Positions 36,717 to 50,214 are shown, counted from the first letter of the stretch. The stretch: DNA of 64,000 bases from Acidocella aminolytica 101 = DSM 11237 (GCF_900129125.1 NZ_FQVJ01000013.1:33173-97172), one strand, 5' to 3'. The notes: a model not told the origin generated them from the sequence alone. Numbers and translations are program-made.

Positions 36717-37622
36717 TTAAACCCCAGCGGCCGCTGCAACTTCAGCCGCGAAGTCAGAGACTTCCTTCTCGATGCCTTCGCCTAGAGTGAAGCGGACGAA
36801 GCGGGTAATGTTGGAACCGGCCTTTTTGACCACGTCCTTCACCTTGCTCTCGCCGTCATGCACCCAAGTCTGCTCCAGCAGCACCACGTCTTCATAATAC
36901 TTCTTCACACGGCCTTCGACCATCTTCTCAATGATGGCTTCGGGCTTGCCGGAAGCACGGGCCTGCTCGGACAGCACGTTCTTCTCGCGCTCCAGCGCGG
37001 CCGGGTCGACCTCGGCGACGGACAGCGCGTCTGGGCGGGTGGCGGCGACATGCATGCCGATCTGGCGGCCCAGCGTCTCCAGCGCCTCGTTCGCGTTGCC
37101 TTCCAGCCCGACGATCACGCCAATCTTGCCCAGGCCCGGCTTCAGCGCGCCATGCACATAAGCGGCGGCGGTGCCACCCGGAACATTGATCACGGCCACA
37201 CGGCGGACATTCATGTTCTCACCAATGGTGGCGACCAGATGCACAGTTTCCTCGGCAACGGTACGGCCGGTGCCGGGGTAAGCGGCGGCCTTCAGCGCCT
37301 CGACATCTTCGCCAACCTCAAGCGCCAGCTTGGCGACGGTCTCAACAAAGTTCTGGAACGCCTCGTTACGGGCCACAAAGTCGGTCTCGGCATTCACCTC
37401 GACCACGGCAGCCTTGCCAGCTTCCAGAGCAACGCCGACCAGACCTTCGGCGGCGACGCGGCCAGATTTTTTGGCAGCGGCGGAAAGGCCCTTCTTGCGT
37501 AGCCAGTCAATGGCGGCTTCCTTGTCGCCATTAGCCTCGGTCAGCGCCTTTTTGCAATCCATCATGCCAGCGCCGGTGGTCTCGCGCAGGTCTTTCACCA
37601 GGGCAGCGGTAATTTCGGCCAT
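36717..37622 (-). CDS. tsf: Elongation factor Ts
   Basis: 301 residues. N-terminal [16 protein letters not shown] signature; core with [16 protein letters not shown]. It is the nucleotide exchange factor for EF-Tu. It is cotranscribed with rpsB, with a 95-base gap containing a CGGGC/GCCCG hairpin (37691-37711) but no U tract. Confidence 0.97.
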   Translation of the reverse strand: MAEITAALVKDLRETTGAGMMDCKKALTEANGDKEAAIDWLRKKGLSAAAKKSGRVAAEGLVGVALEAGKAAVVEVNAETDFVARNEAFQNFVETVAKLALEVGEDVEALKAAAYPGTGRTVAEETVHLVATIGENMNVRRVAVINVPGGTAAAYVHGALKPGLGKIGVIVGLEGNANEALETLGRQIGMHVAATRPDALSVAEVDPAALEREKNVLSEQARASGKPEAIIEKMVEGRVKKYYEDVVLLEQTWVHDGESKVKDVVKKAGSNITRFVRFTLGEGIEKEVSDFAAEVAAAAGV

Positions 37623-37717
37623 GTGTTCGCTCCTTATGACACGGTTGCGCGCGAAGGCTCACCACCCCCGCGCGTCCATTCGGTTTTAACCGGGCACCTT
37701 TCTGGCGCCCGTGAAAA

Positions 37718-38482
37718 TCAACCCTGGGCCTCAGCCGGCGCCTCGTCGATCACCGGCTCAGCAGCAGCACCAAGATCCACGCCCGCAGCACCCAACTCAG
37801 CAGAGATACCGTCCAGCACCGCGCCGGCAACCAGGTCGCAATACAGGGTGATGGCGCGAATCGCGTCGTCATTACCCGGGATCGGGTAGGTCACGCCAGC
37901 AGGGTCGGAGTTGGAATCGAGGATGGCGACAACCGGAATGCCCAGCTTATTGGCTTCCTCAATGGCCAGCTTTTCTTTGTTGGTATCGATCACGAACAGG
38001 ATGTCCGGCAGGCCACCCATATCCTTGATTCCACCCAGAGCGCGCTCCAGCTTCTCCTGGTCGCGGGTGAAGTTCAAGATTTCCTTCTTGGAATAACCCT
38101 GGGTCTCACCGGAGAGCATCTCGTCCATCTGGCGCAGGCGCTTGATGGAGCCGGTGATGGTCTTCCAGTTGGTGAGCATGCCACCCAGCCAGCGATGGTT
38201 TACATAATACTGGCCGCAACGCTGCGCAGCTTCAGCCACATGCTCAGCGGCGGCGCGCTTGGTGCCCACGAACAGCACGCGGCCACCGGCGGCGGTCACA
38301 TCGCGCATGGCCTTGAGCGCGCGCTCCATCAAAGGAACGGTCTGCTGCAGGTCGATAATGTGGACCTGGTTGCGCACGCCAAACAAATAGGGCGCCATAC
38401 GCGGGTTCCAGCGACGGGTATTATGGCCAAAATGAACGCCGGCTTCAAGTAGTTGGCGCAGGGAAACGTCGGGAAGTGCCAT
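37718..38482 (-). CDS. rpsB: 30S ribosomal protein S2
   Basis: 254 residues with [19 protein letters not shown], and [14 protein letters not shown] toward the C-terminus. It has the acidic, Ala/Glu-rich C-terminal tail common in alphaproteobacteria. It is the first gene of the long envelope operon. The 195 bases upstream contain a GCCCGC/GCGGGC hairpin (38594-38610) within the likely leader, but no identified protein-binding motif. Confidence 0.97.
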   Translation of the reverse strand: MALPDVSLRQLLEAGVHFGHNTRRWNPRMAPYLFGVRNQVHIIDLQQTVPLMERALKAMRDVTAAGGRVLFVGTKRAAAEHVAEAAQRCGQYYVNHRWLGGMLTNWKTITGSIKRLRQMDEMLSGETQGYSKKEILNFTRDQEKLERALGGIKDMGGLPDILFVIDTNKEKLAIEEANKLGIPVVAILDSNSDPAGVTYPIPGNDDAIRAITLYCDLVAGAVLDGISAELGAAGVDLGAAAEPVIDEAPAEAQG

Positions 38483-38677
38483 TGGCAGTTCTCTTTCCTT
38501 ATCTAATCCGGTTTTATCCTCCGTGGGGAAAGCGCTCTCGCGAACACCGGACCTAACAGGCTTTCACCCGGACAGGCCCCCACGTGTGAATTTGCCCGCA
38601 CCGCGCGGGCGACGGGCATATCGCGCATTTTCGTGCCAATTTCAACCCGAAACGGCGCTCATCTGTTGTCATAAAGA

Positions 38678-38700
38678 AAGGGCAGCGTCATGCTGCCCTT
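38678..38700 (-). terminator. Rho-independent terminator after ompW
   Basis: Perfect 9-base stem AAGGGCAGC / GCTGCCCTT with a 5-base loop, followed on the minus strand by TTTCTTTAT. It lies 25 bases beyond the ompW stop. Confidence 0.8.
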
Positions 38701-38724
38701 CTGATTGCACGCAAACAGCGCGGC

Positions 38725-39405
38725 TTAGAACTTATAACCAACACCAAAGCCGACCACTGTCGGGTTCAACCCAGTCATGGCGTGGATGGCGCCGTGGTCC
38801 AGGCGGGCGGCGGTGGGCAGGATCATCTGCTTCACATCCACGTTAATGCTCCAGTTCCCCTGAACCGGAACATCGAACCCAGCCTCGAAAGACGGACCGA
38901 CAGCGGTACGCAGGCCTAACTTGTCACTCGTGCCGAGCAACTGCGAACTTGGGCTGGTGCCGTAAAAGAAGGCCACCGTGATGCCCACGCCCACATAAGG
39001 GCGTACAACACCAATTTGCGGGAAGTGCCATTGAGCGGTTAGAGTCGGCGGCAGAACCCAGGTGGATCCCAGCGTGGCGCCGTTCCCCAACGCGCCGCCC
39101 TTGGCGGTGATGGTGTGGCGGCTCGTCGCGGCGATTAGCTGGAAGGAGAGATTCGGCGTCACGAAGTAAGATGCATCTACCTCTGGCGACACCCCTGTGG
39201 TAATACCAAGTCTTGCGCCAGGAATACCCGTGATGTGGCTGTCCATATTCTGAGGAATCACGCCGATGATGCTCAGGTGCGTCATGATATCTCCGGCCTT
39301 ATAGCCCGTGGGGCCAGAGAGGAGGCTATAGCCTTGCGCCAGGGCTGGCGTGCAGGCCGTGGCAGCCATGAGAACAGCAGCGGCGGAGCAAAGTTTGACG
39401 TTCAT
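38725..39405 (-). CDS. OmpW-family outer membrane protein
   Basis: 226 residues. The signal peptide ends near CTPALAQG. The mature protein is an 8-stranded-barrel OmpW type with FFVTP-like SYFVTPNLSFQL, LPPTLTAQWHF, VRPYVGVGITVAFF, NVDVKQMILPT, and a terminal GFGVGYKF with C-terminal Phe. OmpW proteins are small hydrophobic channels, and the substrate is unknown. It has its own terminator, and another terminator separates it from tolB upstream, so it is a single transcription unit. Confidence 0.88.
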   Translation of the reverse strand: MNVKLCSAAAVLMAATACTPALAQGYSLLSGPTGYKAGDIMTHLSIIGVIPQNMDSHITGIPGARLGITTGVSPEVDASYFVTPNLSFQLIAATSRHTITAKGGALGNGATLGSTWVLPPTLTAQWHFPQIGVVRPYVGVGITVAFFYGTSPSSQLLGTSDKLGLRTAVGPSFEAGFDVPVQGNWSINVDVKQMILPTAARLDHGAIHAMTGLNPTVVGFGVGYKF

Positions 39406-39476
39406 TAGAGGAAGGCTCCCGATTGGATTGACGCGATCTCAATAGAAGTGCCCTGGCTTCTGTTCTTTGATCTGAA

Positions 39477-39504
39477 ACAAAAATTCCCGGCTAGGCCGGG
39501 AATT
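39477..39504 (-). terminator. Rho-independent terminator after tolB
   Basis: Stem AATTCCCGGC / GCCGGGAATT with a 3-base loop; on the minus strand it is followed by TTTTTGTTT. It ends the Tol operon directly after tolB. Confidence 0.85.
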
Positions 39505-39545
39505 AAAGAAGTGTGACTTTTTTGCCAGACCGCGCCTGCCGCTAC

Positions 39546-40898
39546 TCAGGTCAGTAGCGGCCCCCAAGAGGGGTCGGTGGCATAAGTGGGGGTGTCCACC
39601 AGCCGTTCATTGAACCCGTCCACTCCGATCGTTACCAAACGTGCGCTGTGGCCGGAAGGTGTCGGGGACTCGCGGTAGAACATGATCACACGACCATTTG
39701 GGCAGAAGGTGGCGCCTTCCACCAGATAACCTTGGGACAAAATCCGCTCCCCTGTGCCATCCGGCGCCATCACGCCAATAGAGAAACCGCCCGAACCCCA
39801 GAAAGTGTAGGCGATCAGATCACCGCGCGGCGACCAAGCGGGTTCGGCGTACTGGCCGGGGCCAAAGGAGATGCGCTTCACGCCCGAGCCATCAGCATTC
39901 ATCACGAACAGTTGCTGGTTGCCGTCGCGGTCGGAGTTGAACACGATCTGCGATCCATCCGGCGAATAACAGGGGGTCACGTTGATTGAGCTGCTGTCCG
40001 TGAGCTGGACCATATTGCCCCCGCTCAGATCGGTTTTCACAATCGACGCGCCGCCATTATGCGAAACCGACATCAGCAGCGAATTGCCATCCGGCGAGAA
40101 ACGCGGGCCGATAGTCATTTCACCAAAGCCGCCAACCAGCTTGGTGGCGCCGGTTTGCAGGTCGAACAGATAGACGCGCGGATTGCTGCCATCGCGGAAA
40201 CTGACAAAGGCAAGCTGCTGGCGAGTTGGGTTATATTGCGGGGAGAGCGCCATATTGGCGCCATTAGTCAGGAACTGCACGTTCGCACCGTCATAATCCA
40301 TAATGGCAAGACGGCGGATGGGGCTGGTCACCTGCCCCGCAACCGAAATAAACGCCACCCGGCTGTCGAAATAGCCCTTCTCGCCAATCATCTGCTGATA
40401 GATCGAATCGGCGATGATATGGGCAATCCGACGCCAATTATTCTTTGTGGTGGTATAGGCCGTGCCTTGGACCTGCGCCTGCTGCTGCACGTTCCAGAGT
40501 CGGAACTCCACCCGCAACTGGCCGCCGCCTGCATCCTGCACATCCCCCGTGACCAGCCCTTGCGCACCGAGGAGCGACCAGTTCTGCCAGACCGGCGTGC
40601 CGTTATTGATCGAGTTCGGCACAAAGCTGGAGGGGTCAATGGCGCGGAATAGGCCGGAATGAGAAAGGTCATCCGTGATCACCTGCGTGATTTGCGCGCC
40701 AACGCCCTGGGCTGCGAAGGGCATGATGGCCATAGGGATGGGCGCGTTCTGCGCGCCGCTAACCTGGATGGCCGGGCCGTTATTCGAGGTGGCCGGAGCA
40801 GTCTGGGCAAAGGCCGCAGGAGCCACGAGGCTTGCGGCACCCGCCGTGCCCAGCAGCCGGCGGCGGGAAAACGGCGGCAGAAGAAGACGCGTCATCAT
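39546..40898 (-). CDS. tolB: Tol-Pal system protein TolB with a twin-arginine-like signal
   Basis: About 450 residues. The N-terminus has SRRRLLGTAGAASLVAPAAF then AQ, which resembles a Tat rather than an ordinary Sec signal. The TolB N-domain (IPMAIMPFAAQGVGAQ) is followed by a WD40-like propeller with repeats such as GANMALSPQYNPTRQQLAF and NVTPCYSPDGSQIVFNSDRDG. It is a periplasmic linker of TolA, Pal and peptidoglycan. ATG 40898 is chosen over TTG 40901. No pal gene follows; a terminator does. Confidence 0.94.
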   Translation of the reverse strand: MMTRLLLPPFSRRRLLGTAGAASLVAPAAFAQTAPATSNNGPAIQVSGAQNAPIPMAIMPFAAQGVGAQITQVITDDLSHSGLFRAIDPSSFVPNSINNGTPVWQNWSLLGAQGLVTGDVQDAGGGQLRVEFRLWNVQQQAQVQGTAYTTTKNNWRRIAHIIADSIYQQMIGEKGYFDSRVAFISVAGQVTSPIRRLAIMDYDGANVQFLTNGANMALSPQYNPTRQQLAFVSFRDGSNPRVYLFDLQTGATKLVGGFGEMTIGPRFSPDGNSLLMSVSHNGGASIVKTDLSGGNMVQLTDSSSINVTPCYSPDGSQIVFNSDRDGNQQLFVMNADGSGVKRISFGPGQYAEPAWSPRGDLIAYTFWGSGGFSIGVMAPDGTGERILSQGYLVEGATFCPNGRVIMFYRESPTPSGHSARLVTIGVDGFNERLVDTPTYATDPSWGPLLT

Positions 40899-40906
40899 CA
40901 AACCTC

Positions 40907-41860
40907 TTACGGGGTGAAGTTGAACAAGAAGGTATGCACCTTACCCAGCATGTAGGACGGCAAGGGCAGCGTCGCACATTGATAATTCTCCACAGCCGCG
41001 ATCGCGCGCTGGGCATAGGCCGAATAAATTGGGTTACCCATGTTGCCCTGCGAGGCGGGGGCCACCACGGCCTCACGCACCGTGCCGGAGGCATCGGTCG
41101 TTACCAGCAGTTGCACGGAGAAATTTTGAATCCCCGGCGCACCCGCATCAATGCCCCAGCAAGGACGTACATGCGCGCCGATGGCGTTGCGGTCAGCCTC
41201 ACTCAAGCCCGAATTGGCCGTGCTGTTGGGGCTGCCACCACCATGGGGCGCACCGCCCTGGTCCGGGTTATATTGCGAGGTCGGCGGCTTTTCCTGCTTC
41301 TGGTTCACGCGCAGTTGCGAGAGCGTGTTGAGCACGTTCTTGCTAAGCGGCAGTGGCGTTTTCACCTCATGCTGCTGATGCGTGGCCGATTTCGCGGGGG
41401 CGGGCGGCTTCTTCGCCGGCTGTGGCTTCTCTGGCTGCTTCTCCTCGCTCGTCTGCTTCTGCGGCGGCTTAGGCGGCGGCGGAGGCGGTGTTGGCACCGG
41501 CGTGGGAGCGGGTGTGGGCGGCGGCGGCGGCGGCGCGGGCGTTGGGGGCGTCGGCGTTGGTTTCTGCTCCGGCGCCGGGGGGGGAGGAGGAGGTGGTGGT
41601 GGTGGCGCTTGCACCGGCCTCGGCTGGGGCGGCTTGGGATTCACCGGCCCCTTGTGCGGCACCGGCGTATTGCTGGGCGCCGCCACCTTGCCAGTATTTT
41701 GCGCCGTTTGCGGCTGGGTGGGGCCAACAAGGTCCACATCCACGCTTTCATCCGCCGAGGTGTTCAACGGTTGCATAGGCAATGTCACAATCGCGGCAAC
41801 GATGATCGCCGCGTGGACAATAAAAGAGACAATCGCGCTACGGCGCAGATCGCGGTCCAA
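40907..41860 (-). CDS. tolA: TolA-like / TonB C-terminal energy transducer with polyproline linker
   Basis: 317 residues. One N-terminal transmembrane helix (about residues 8-28) is followed by a long Pro-rich spacer (about 65-165, many Pro runs of three to nine). The C-terminal TolA/TonB-like domain (about 215-317) includes IGAHVRPCWGIDAG, the TolA-specific Cys region. The TTG start (41860) gives DRDLRRS. Its position between tolR and tolB identifies it as TolA; the spacer differs from the Ala/Lys-rich coiled coil of E. coli TolA. Confidence 0.9.
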   Translation of the reverse strand: MDRDLRRSAIVSFIVHAAIIVAAIVTLPMQPLNTSADESVDVDLVGPTQPQTAQNTGKVAAPSNTPVPHKGPVNPKPPQPRPVQAPPPPPPPPPPAPEQKPTPTPPTPAPPPPPPTPAPTPVPTPPPPPPKPPQKQTSEEKQPEKPQPAKKPPAPAKSATHQQHEVKTPLPLSKNVLNTLSQLRVNQKQEKPPTSQYNPDQGGAPHGGGSPNSTANSGLSEADRNAIGAHVRPCWGIDAGAPGIQNFSVQLLVTTDASGTVREAVVAPASQGNMGNPIYSAYAQRAIAAVENYQCATLPLPSYMLGKVHTFLFNFTP

Positions 41861-41882
41861 ATTGCAACTCCCCTGCCCGGCG

Positions 41883-42314
<432 letters not shown>

Positions 42315-43031
42315 TTATTTATGCTCCTCAGACTGGCGGGAAAGAATGGCGGAGAATTCCGCGCCAAACCCTTCGAGCCGCCCGGCGAAGCGAGAAAGAT
42401 CGTTGGACAGCTTATTATAAGCCAACACCGCTGGAATGGCGGCCACAAGACCGATGGCGGTGGCAAACAGCGCTTCCGCGATACCGGGCGCGACCACGGC
42501 AAGGTCTGTATTGTGCATGGCGGCAATGGCCGAGAAGGAGTGCATGATGCCCCACACCGTGCCGAACAAGCCGATAAACGGCGCTGTAGCACCCACGGAA
42601 GCCAGGAAGATCATAAACCGTTCCAGCCGGTCCATCTCACGCATGACGGTTACGTTCATCGCGCGGTCCACGCGCTCCTTCACGCCGGTCTTGCCGATCT
42701 CGGTGCCCGCGATGCGCGCGGTGCGCTTCCATTCGCTCATCGCCGCACCGAATACGGCGGCCATTGGGTTGGAGGGATCGGCTCCCTCGCGGTCATACAG
42801 CTCATCCAGGCTGCCACCAGACCAGAAATTATCTTCGAACGTATCGGCCGCTCGGTTCACACGGCGGATGGTCATGGCTTTCTCGATAATGATGGTCCAC
42901 ACCCAGATGCTGGCGATCAAAAGAATGATCATCACCAGCTTCACCACCGCATCCGCCTGCAGGAACAGGCCGAGCAGCGAGAGATTTGCCTGCGGCGCGG
43001 CCATGGCCGCCTGAGACACCGTTTGGTCCAC
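42315..43031 (-). CDS. tolQ: Tol-Pal system protein TolQ
   Basis: ExbB/TolQ proton channel subunit, 238 residues, three membrane helices: VVKLVMIILLIASIWVWTII, FMIFLASVGATAPFIGLFGT and LFATAIGLVAAIPAVLAYN. The start is GTG (43029-43031). It forms the motor with TolR and TolA. It is 13 bases after ybgC. Confidence 0.95.
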   Translation of the reverse strand: MDQTVSQAAMAAPQANLSLLGLFLQADAVVKLVMIILLIASIWVWTIIIEKAMTIRRVNRAADTFEDNFWSGGSLDELYDREGADPSNPMAAVFGAAMSEWKRTARIAGTEIGKTGVKERVDRAMNVTVMREMDRLERFMIFLASVGATAPFIGLFGTVWGIMHSFSAIAAMHNTDLAVVAPGIAEALFATAIGLVAAIPAVLAYNKLSNDLSRFAGRLEGFGAEFSAILSRQSEEHK

Positions 43032-43044
43032 TATCTTTCCCCGT

Positions 43045-43440
43045 TCAAAATTTCAGGCGCGCAACCCATTCACGCGGAATGCGCGTGGCCCGGCCATCGG
43101 ACACACGTGCGCACCCCAACCCAAGCTCAAGCATGGCCAGCGAGTCGCTGTCTCGCAGGAATTTCTGCCGTAATGTAACGCTCGCACCACGCAATTCTGC
43201 AAATTCGGTTTCCACCGTCACCAACTCATCAATCCTGGCGGGGCGCTGATAGAGCAAATTCACACGATGCACCACAAACATGACGCCATAGCGCGCGACC
43301 ATCTCCGCATGAGGCGCCCCCATTTCCCGGAGGGCCTCGGTCCGCCCGCGCTCAGCGATGGAGAGATAGTTCGCGTGATACACAATGCCCCCGGCATCCG
43401 TGTCCTGGTAATAGATGCGCGTGGTGTAACGGTAGATCAA
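43045..43440 (-). CDS. ybgC: Tol-Pal-associated acyl-CoA thioesterase YbgC
   Basis: 131-residue hot-dog-fold thioesterase with IYYQDTDAGGIVYHANYL, the YbgC active-site signature (catalytic Asp). The TTG start gives IYRYTTRI. It typically heads tol operons; its physiological link to Tol-Pal is through envelope lipid metabolism. Confidence 0.93.
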   Translation of the reverse strand: MIYRYTTRIYYQDTDAGGIVYHANYLSIAERGRTEALREMGAPHAEMVARYGVMFVVHRVNLLYQRPARIDELVTVETEFAELRGASVTLRQKFLRDSDSLAMLELGLGCARVSDGRATRIPREWVARLKF

Positions 43441-43504
43441 CTTCCTATTCTAACCCCATGATCAAGGCCGAAAACGGCCATTTTGTGGCAACTGGCCGCG
43501 AGCC

Positions 43505-44533
43505 TTATTCACCCAGCATGTCCAGCAGATCCGGCCCGCGTTGAGCGGGGTTGAAGCCCAGATGACGCCATCCCGGATCACCCAGCATACGCCCGCGTGA
43601 TGTACGCAAAAGTAAGCCTTCCTGAATCAGATAGGGCTCTACCACATCCTCCAGCGTGTCGCGCGCCTCGGCCAGGGCGGCAGCCAGCGTTTCAACCCCC
43701 ACCGGGCCGCCATTATGGTGCTCCGCCAAGCGCTTAAGGTAACGCATATCCATGGCGTCCAGCCCTTTCTGGTCCACATCCAGCCGGGTCAAAGCCTCAT
43801 CAGCAAGATCTCGTGAAATTTCCGTAACCCCGGCGGCGGTGGCGAAATCTCTCACCCGGCGCGTCAGCCGTCCGGCGACACGCGGTGTGCCGCGGGAGCG
43901 TCGGGCGATCTCATATGCACCATCATAGGACAGGTTCATGCCCAGCTTCTGCGCCAGACGGATGACAATACCGGTGAGTTCGTCCGGCGTATAAAAAACC
44001 AGCCGCAGTGGAATCCCGAATCTGTCCCGCAGCGGGGTGGCCAGCAGCCCGGCGCGGGTGGTCGCCCCCACCAGCGTGAAAGGCGGCAGATCGATCCGCA
44101 CGGTACGCGCCCCCGGCCCCTCACCGATGATGAGGTCAAGCTGGAAATCCTCCATCGCCGGGTAAAGGATCTCCTCAATCGCAGGCTGTAGACGGTGGAT
44201 TTCGTCGATGAACAGCACGTCCTTCGGCTGCAAATTGGTTAGGATCGCCGCGAGGTCGCCGGATTTTTGGATCACCGGGCCAGAGGTCGCCTTGAACCCC
44301 ACCCCCATCTCATGCGCCACAATCTGCGCCAGCGTGGTCTTACCCAGCCCCGGCGGGCCGTGCAGTAGCACATGGTCCAGAGCCTCCCCACGACTCCGCG
44401 CGGCCTGGACAAAGATTTTTAGATTCTCCCGGCTGGCGGCTTGGCCGGTGAAATCCTCAAGATTTTGCGGGCGCAGGGAGGTTTCAGCGCTGTCATCTGA
44501 GAGGCGTTCGCCGGAGGTAATGCGGTCGTTCAT
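43505..44533 (-). CDS. ruvB: Holliday junction branch migration helicase RuvB
   Basis: AAA+ ATPase of about 342 residues. Walker [12 protein letters not shown], Walker [10 protein letters not shown], sensor region GATTRAGLL, and the C-terminal winged helix ending [17 protein letters not shown] 44533 ([13 protein letters not shown]) is chosen; the frame extends upstream to 44572. Confidence 0.97.
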   Translation of the reverse strand: MNDRITSGERLSDDSAETSLRPQNLEDFTGQAASRENLKIFVQAARSRGEALDHVLLHGPPGLGKTTLAQIVAHEMGVGFKATSGPVIQKSGDLAAILTNLQPKDVLFIDEIHRLQPAIEEILYPAMEDFQLDLIIGEGPGARTVRIDLPPFTLVGATTRAGLLATPLRDRFGIPLRLVFYTPDELTGIVIRLAQKLGMNLSYDGAYEIARRSRGTPRVAGRLTRRVRDFATAAGVTEISRDLADEALTRLDVDQKGLDAMDMRYLKRLAEHHNGGPVGVETLAAALAEARDTLEDVVEPYLIQEGLLLRTSRGRMLGDPGWRHLGFNPAQRGPDLLDMLGE

Positions 44534-44600
44534 AGGCTTGGATTTGCAGCTTTTGGGCAAAGACTGCACCAAAAACTTTTGAAATTTTTAGGCGAAGGGG

Positions 44601-45194
44601 TCACTTGGCCAAGCCCTTCAGCCCGGCGCGAATGAGAATATCCAGCGAAGCGTCTTCTCCATGCGCTTCCACCGCCTTGGCCAAAGCAGCTTCAGCCTCG
44701 GCACGGCGGTAGCCAAGATTTGTGAGAGCGGACAACGCATCAGAGGCCGCGCCCCTGCCCACCGCGGCGGGAAAGGCCGCCGTGCCGCCACCGGGCATTA
44801 CCCCAGCCTTACTCTGCAACTCGGTCAGGATCCGCACTGCCAGTTTTGGCCCCACCCCAGGGGCGCGGGTCAAAGCCGCTTTATCCTGGGCGGAAATGGC
44901 GCTGATGAGTTGGTCCGGCGACAAAGCCGAGAGGATGCCCAAGGCCACCTTGGCGCCCACCCCCTGCACGGTGGTCAGTAGCCGGAACCATTCGCGTTCA
45001 GCGGTGGTGAAGAAGCCATAAAGCGTGATGGCATCCTCCCTCACCTGGGTCTCGATAAGAAGCGTGCTCATCCCCTCCGGCAGCGCACCAAGCGTGCGGG
45101 AGGAGCACAAAACGAGATACCCGACCCCGTTTACATCCATCACGCAACGACCATCTTCGATGGAATCAACAATGCCCCGCAAACGCGCAATCAT
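44601..45194 (-). CDS. ruvA: Holliday junction DNA-binding protein RuvA
   Basis: 197 residues from ATG 45194 ([15 protein letters not shown]), overlapping ruvC by ATGA. Domain I is an OB fold, followed by the helix-hairpin-helix motifs [13 protein letters not shown] and [16 protein letters not shown], and domain III toward the C-terminus ([15 protein letters not shown]). Confidence 0.96.
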   Translation of the reverse strand: MIARLRGIVDSIEDGRCVMDVNGVGYLVLCSSRTLGALPEGMSTLLIETQVREDAITLYGFFTTAEREWFRLLTTVQGVGAKVALGILSALSPDQLISAISAQDKAALTRAPGVGPKLAVRILTELQSKAGVMPGGGTAAFPAAVGRGAASDALSALTNLGYRRAEAEAALAKAVEAHGEDASLDILIRAGLKGLAK

Positions 45195-45700
45195 GAGACG
45201 GGCTTCCAGATATTTGTAGTGGAACGATGATGGGCATGGCAAATAGCCACCGCCAACGCATCCGCCGCGTCGGCGCGTTTTTGTGCTGCACCGGGCAGCA
45301 GGCGCCGCACCATCAGCCCCACCTGCTCCTTATCCGCCCCGCCAGTGCCGACTACGGCCATCTTCACCGTCTTGGCGCCATATTCAAAAACCGGGATCCC
45401 CGCCCGAGCCGGGGCCAGCAGAGCCACACCACGGGCATAGCCCAGCTTCAAGGTGGCAGAGGCGTTGCGATTCACATAAGTCTCCTCAACCGCCGCTTCG
45501 TCCGGGCTATAGCGTTCCAGCAACTCAGCCAGCGCGTTATCAAGCGCTTTTAGGCGCAGCGACACGCCTTCGGTGCCGTCCGTCGCCACCACGCCGTCCG
45601 CGACATGGCGGAGACGGTTGCCTTCAGCCTCCAGTACGCCCCAGCCGGTAAAACGCAGGCCGGGATCAATACCAAGAATGCGGACCCGGCCTTGCACCAT
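45191..45700 (-). CDS. ruvC: Holliday junction resolvase RuvC
   Basis: 169 residues. Catalytic acidic residues appear in [16 protein letters not shown] (Asp), [16 protein letters not shown] (Glu) and [18 protein letters not shown] (Asp pair). Coupled to yebC by TGATG and to ruvA by ATGA. Confidence 0.96.
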   Translation of the reverse strand: MVQGRVRILGIDPGLRFTGWGVLEAEGNRLRHVADGVVATDGTEGVSLRLKALDNALAELLERYSPDEAAVEETYVNRNASATLKLGYARGVALLAPARAGIPVFEYGAKTVKMAVVGTGGADKEQVGLMVRRLLPGAAQKRADAADALAVAICHAHHRSTTNIWKPVS

Positions 45701-46449
45701 CAGGCCGAGAGCTTCGCCAGAACGTCTTCAGAGAGCTCGAAATTGGCATAGACGTTCTGTACGTCATCATCATCCTCAAGAGTATCGATCAGCTTCAGCA
45801 CGGAGGCAGCTTTGTCCTCATCCAGCGCCACGGTCATGTTCGGGCGCCATTCAATGCCCGCTTCCGCCGGATCACCGAAAGCCTGGGCCAACGCGTCGCG
45901 CACGGCGAAGAAATGTTCCACCGCCGCCAGCACCTCGTGACCATCCTCGTTGCTCACCACGTCATCGGCACCCGCTTCGATGGCGGCTTCCAGCACCTCA
46001 TCCGCAGAAGCCACGTTAGCCGGATAACGAATCGCCGCGAGGCGGTTGAACATGAACGACACGGAATTGGTTTCGCCCAGCGCCCCGCCCGCCTTGTTGA
46101 AGGCCGCGCGCACCACGGAGGCCGTGCGGTTGCGGTTATCTGTCAGCGCCTCGACAATCACCGCCACGCCCGCGGGCCCATAGCCCTCATAGCGTACCGA
46201 CTCGTAATTCTCCGCCCCTGCCGCACCGGCGGCTTTCTTAATCGCGCGGTCGATCGCGTCGCGGGTCATGTTCTGCTTCAACGCCGCCGCCACAGCTGCG
46301 CGCAAACGCGGATTCGCAGCCGGGTCGGGCAAACCTTCCTTGGCGGAAACGGTGATCTCGCGGATCAGCTTTGCGAAAATACGGGCCCGCTTGGCGTCCT
46401 GCGCGCCTTTGCGGTGCATGATGTTCTTAAATTGCGAATGTCCAGCCAT
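45700..46449 (-). CDS. yebC: YebC/PmpR-family protein
   Basis: 249 residues beginning [20 protein letters not shown], the invariant N-terminus of the family. [20 protein letters not shown] is in the centre. These proteins have been described as transcriptional regulators and, more recently, as ribosome-associated translation factors. First gene of the ruvCAB run. Confidence 0.95.
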   Translation of the reverse strand: MAGHSQFKNIMHRKGAQDAKRARIFAKLIREITVSAKEGLPDPAANPRLRAAVAAALKQNMTRDAIDRAIKKAAGAAGAENYESVRYEGYGPAGVAVIVEALTDNRNRTASVVRAAFNKAGGALGETNSVSFMFNRLAAIRYPANVASADEVLEAAIEAGADDVVSNEDGHEVLAAVEHFFAVRDALAQAFGDPAEAGIEWRPNMTVALDEDKAASVLKLIDTLEDDDDVQNVYANFELSEDVLAKLSA

Positions 46450-46544
46450 GGGCGGGCTTTAGCATTTTTGTTCTAGCACTTGGAAGCTAGCCCCGGCAGG
46501 ATTGACAGGGTGGAGTGGCTTCTCTAAGCAGCCGCCCACACACT

Positions 46545-46619
46545 GGGCGCGTAGCTCAGCGGTAGAGCATTCGCTTCACACGCGAAGGGTCACAGGTTCA
46601 ATCCCTGTCGCGCCCACCA
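46545..46619 (+). tRNA. tRNA-Val (anticodon CAC), copy 1
   Basis: Acceptor GGGCGCG / CGCGCCC; anticodon stem TTCGC/GCGAA with loop TTCACAC; T arm GGTTCAATCCC; CCA encoded at 46617-46619. Confidence 0.95.
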
Positions 46620-46639
46620 TTCCAAGCCAGTGTGTCATT

Positions 46640-46714
46640 GGGCGCGTAGCTCAGCGGTAGAGCATTCGCTTCACACGCGAAGGGTCACAGGTTCAATCCC
46701 TGTCGCGCCCACCA
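46640..46714 (+). tRNA. tRNA-Val (anticodon CAC), copy 2
   Basis: Identical over its 75 bases to the gene 20 bases upstream, including the encoded CCA. A tandem duplication, probably cotranscribed. Confidence 0.95.
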
Positions 46715-46782
46715 ATTCCCTGAAATTCAAAGCCTTAGACAAAAGCCCTTCGGGGATTTTTTGGCGTTTGGGCACAAGAAAA

Positions 46783-46809
46783 ATGCAGCCTTCATAGAAA
46801 AGGCTGCAT
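46783..46809 (-). terminator. Rho-independent terminator after acnA
   Basis: 10-base stem ATGCAGCCTT / AAGGCTGCAT with a 7-base loop, followed on the minus strand by TTTTTCTTG. It lies 61 bases beyond the acnA stop. Confidence 0.82.
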
Positions 46810-46869
46810 CCAAAAATTTTACAAACGTCAGTCCGAGGCGCGGTTTGACCGTGCCCCGGCGCAGAAAAA

Positions 46870-49557
<2,688 letters not shown>

Positions 49558-49647
49558 GAGGCAAAACCTTTCTGCAGTTGCCGCTTGTGATTTGGCCCGG
49601 CTTAAACCATAGCCGTACCCGCCCGTCTATTCCGAACCTTAGGATTT

Positions 49648-50214
49648 TTGCACCTGCTCACTGCTCAAAAACTCGCGATTTTCCGTGGCGAACGGCTAGT
49701 TTTGAACGGAGTCAGCTTCGCGCTGCGCCCTGGCGGCATCCTACTCCTGCGTGGAGCGAATGGCGCGGGCAAATCAAGCCTGCTGCGCGCCCTGGCCGGA
49801 CTGACGCCTTTGGTTTCAGGTGACCTCTTTTGGGACGATTTGCCTGCCCTCGCGGACCGCGAAGCCCATGCCGCACGGATCGGCTGGCTGGGGCATCAGG
49901 ACGCGGTGAAACCCGCCCTCACCCCGGCCGAGCAAGTGCCCAGAAGCGCGCTGACACTGGTGGGGTTGGAAAGATTCGCAGATTTGCCAACGCGTTTCCT
50001 CTCAGCCGGGCAAAAGCGCCGGCTGGCTATCGCGCGGGTGGCGGCAACGCCAAAAGCGCTTTGGCTGCTCGATGAACCCACCACAGGACTCGATTCCGCA
50101 TCCATCGAGCGGTTTTTGGCCTTATGCAGCGCCCAGAGAGCGCGCGGCGGCATGATCATCGCCAGTACCCACACTCCCATCGACCTGCCTAATACAGAGG
50201 TGCTGGCCCTATGA
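49648..50214 (+). CDS. ccmA: Cytochrome c biogenesis ATP-binding protein CcmA
   Basis: ABC ATPase of 188 residues: Walker A LRGANGAGKSSLLRAL, signature region RFLSAGQKRRLAIARV, Walker B WLLDEPTTGLD. It pairs with CcmB to release holo-CcmE. The TTG start (49648) gives HLLTAQKLAIFRGE. It overlaps ccmB by ATGA. Confidence 0.92.
   Translation: MHLLTAQKLAIFRGERLVLNGVSFALRPGGILLLRGANGAGKSSLLRALAGLTPLVSGDLFWDDLPALADREAHAARIGWLGHQDAVKPALTPAEQVPRSALTLVGLERFADLPTRFLSAGQKRRLAIARVAATPKALWLLDEPTTGLDSASIERFLALCSAQRARGGMIIASTHTPIDLPNTEVLAL

Noticed and set aside
41460..41640. GC-rich repetitive tract that could be taken for a repeat array
   Set aside because: It is the coding sequence of TolA's proline-rich spacer, with irregular units and no spacer/repeat pattern.
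43466..43479. GGCCG-AAAA-CGGCC hairpin between ybgC and ruvB as a terminator
   Set aside because: On the transcribed minus strand no U tract follows, and the genes around it are co-directional and only 64 bases apart.
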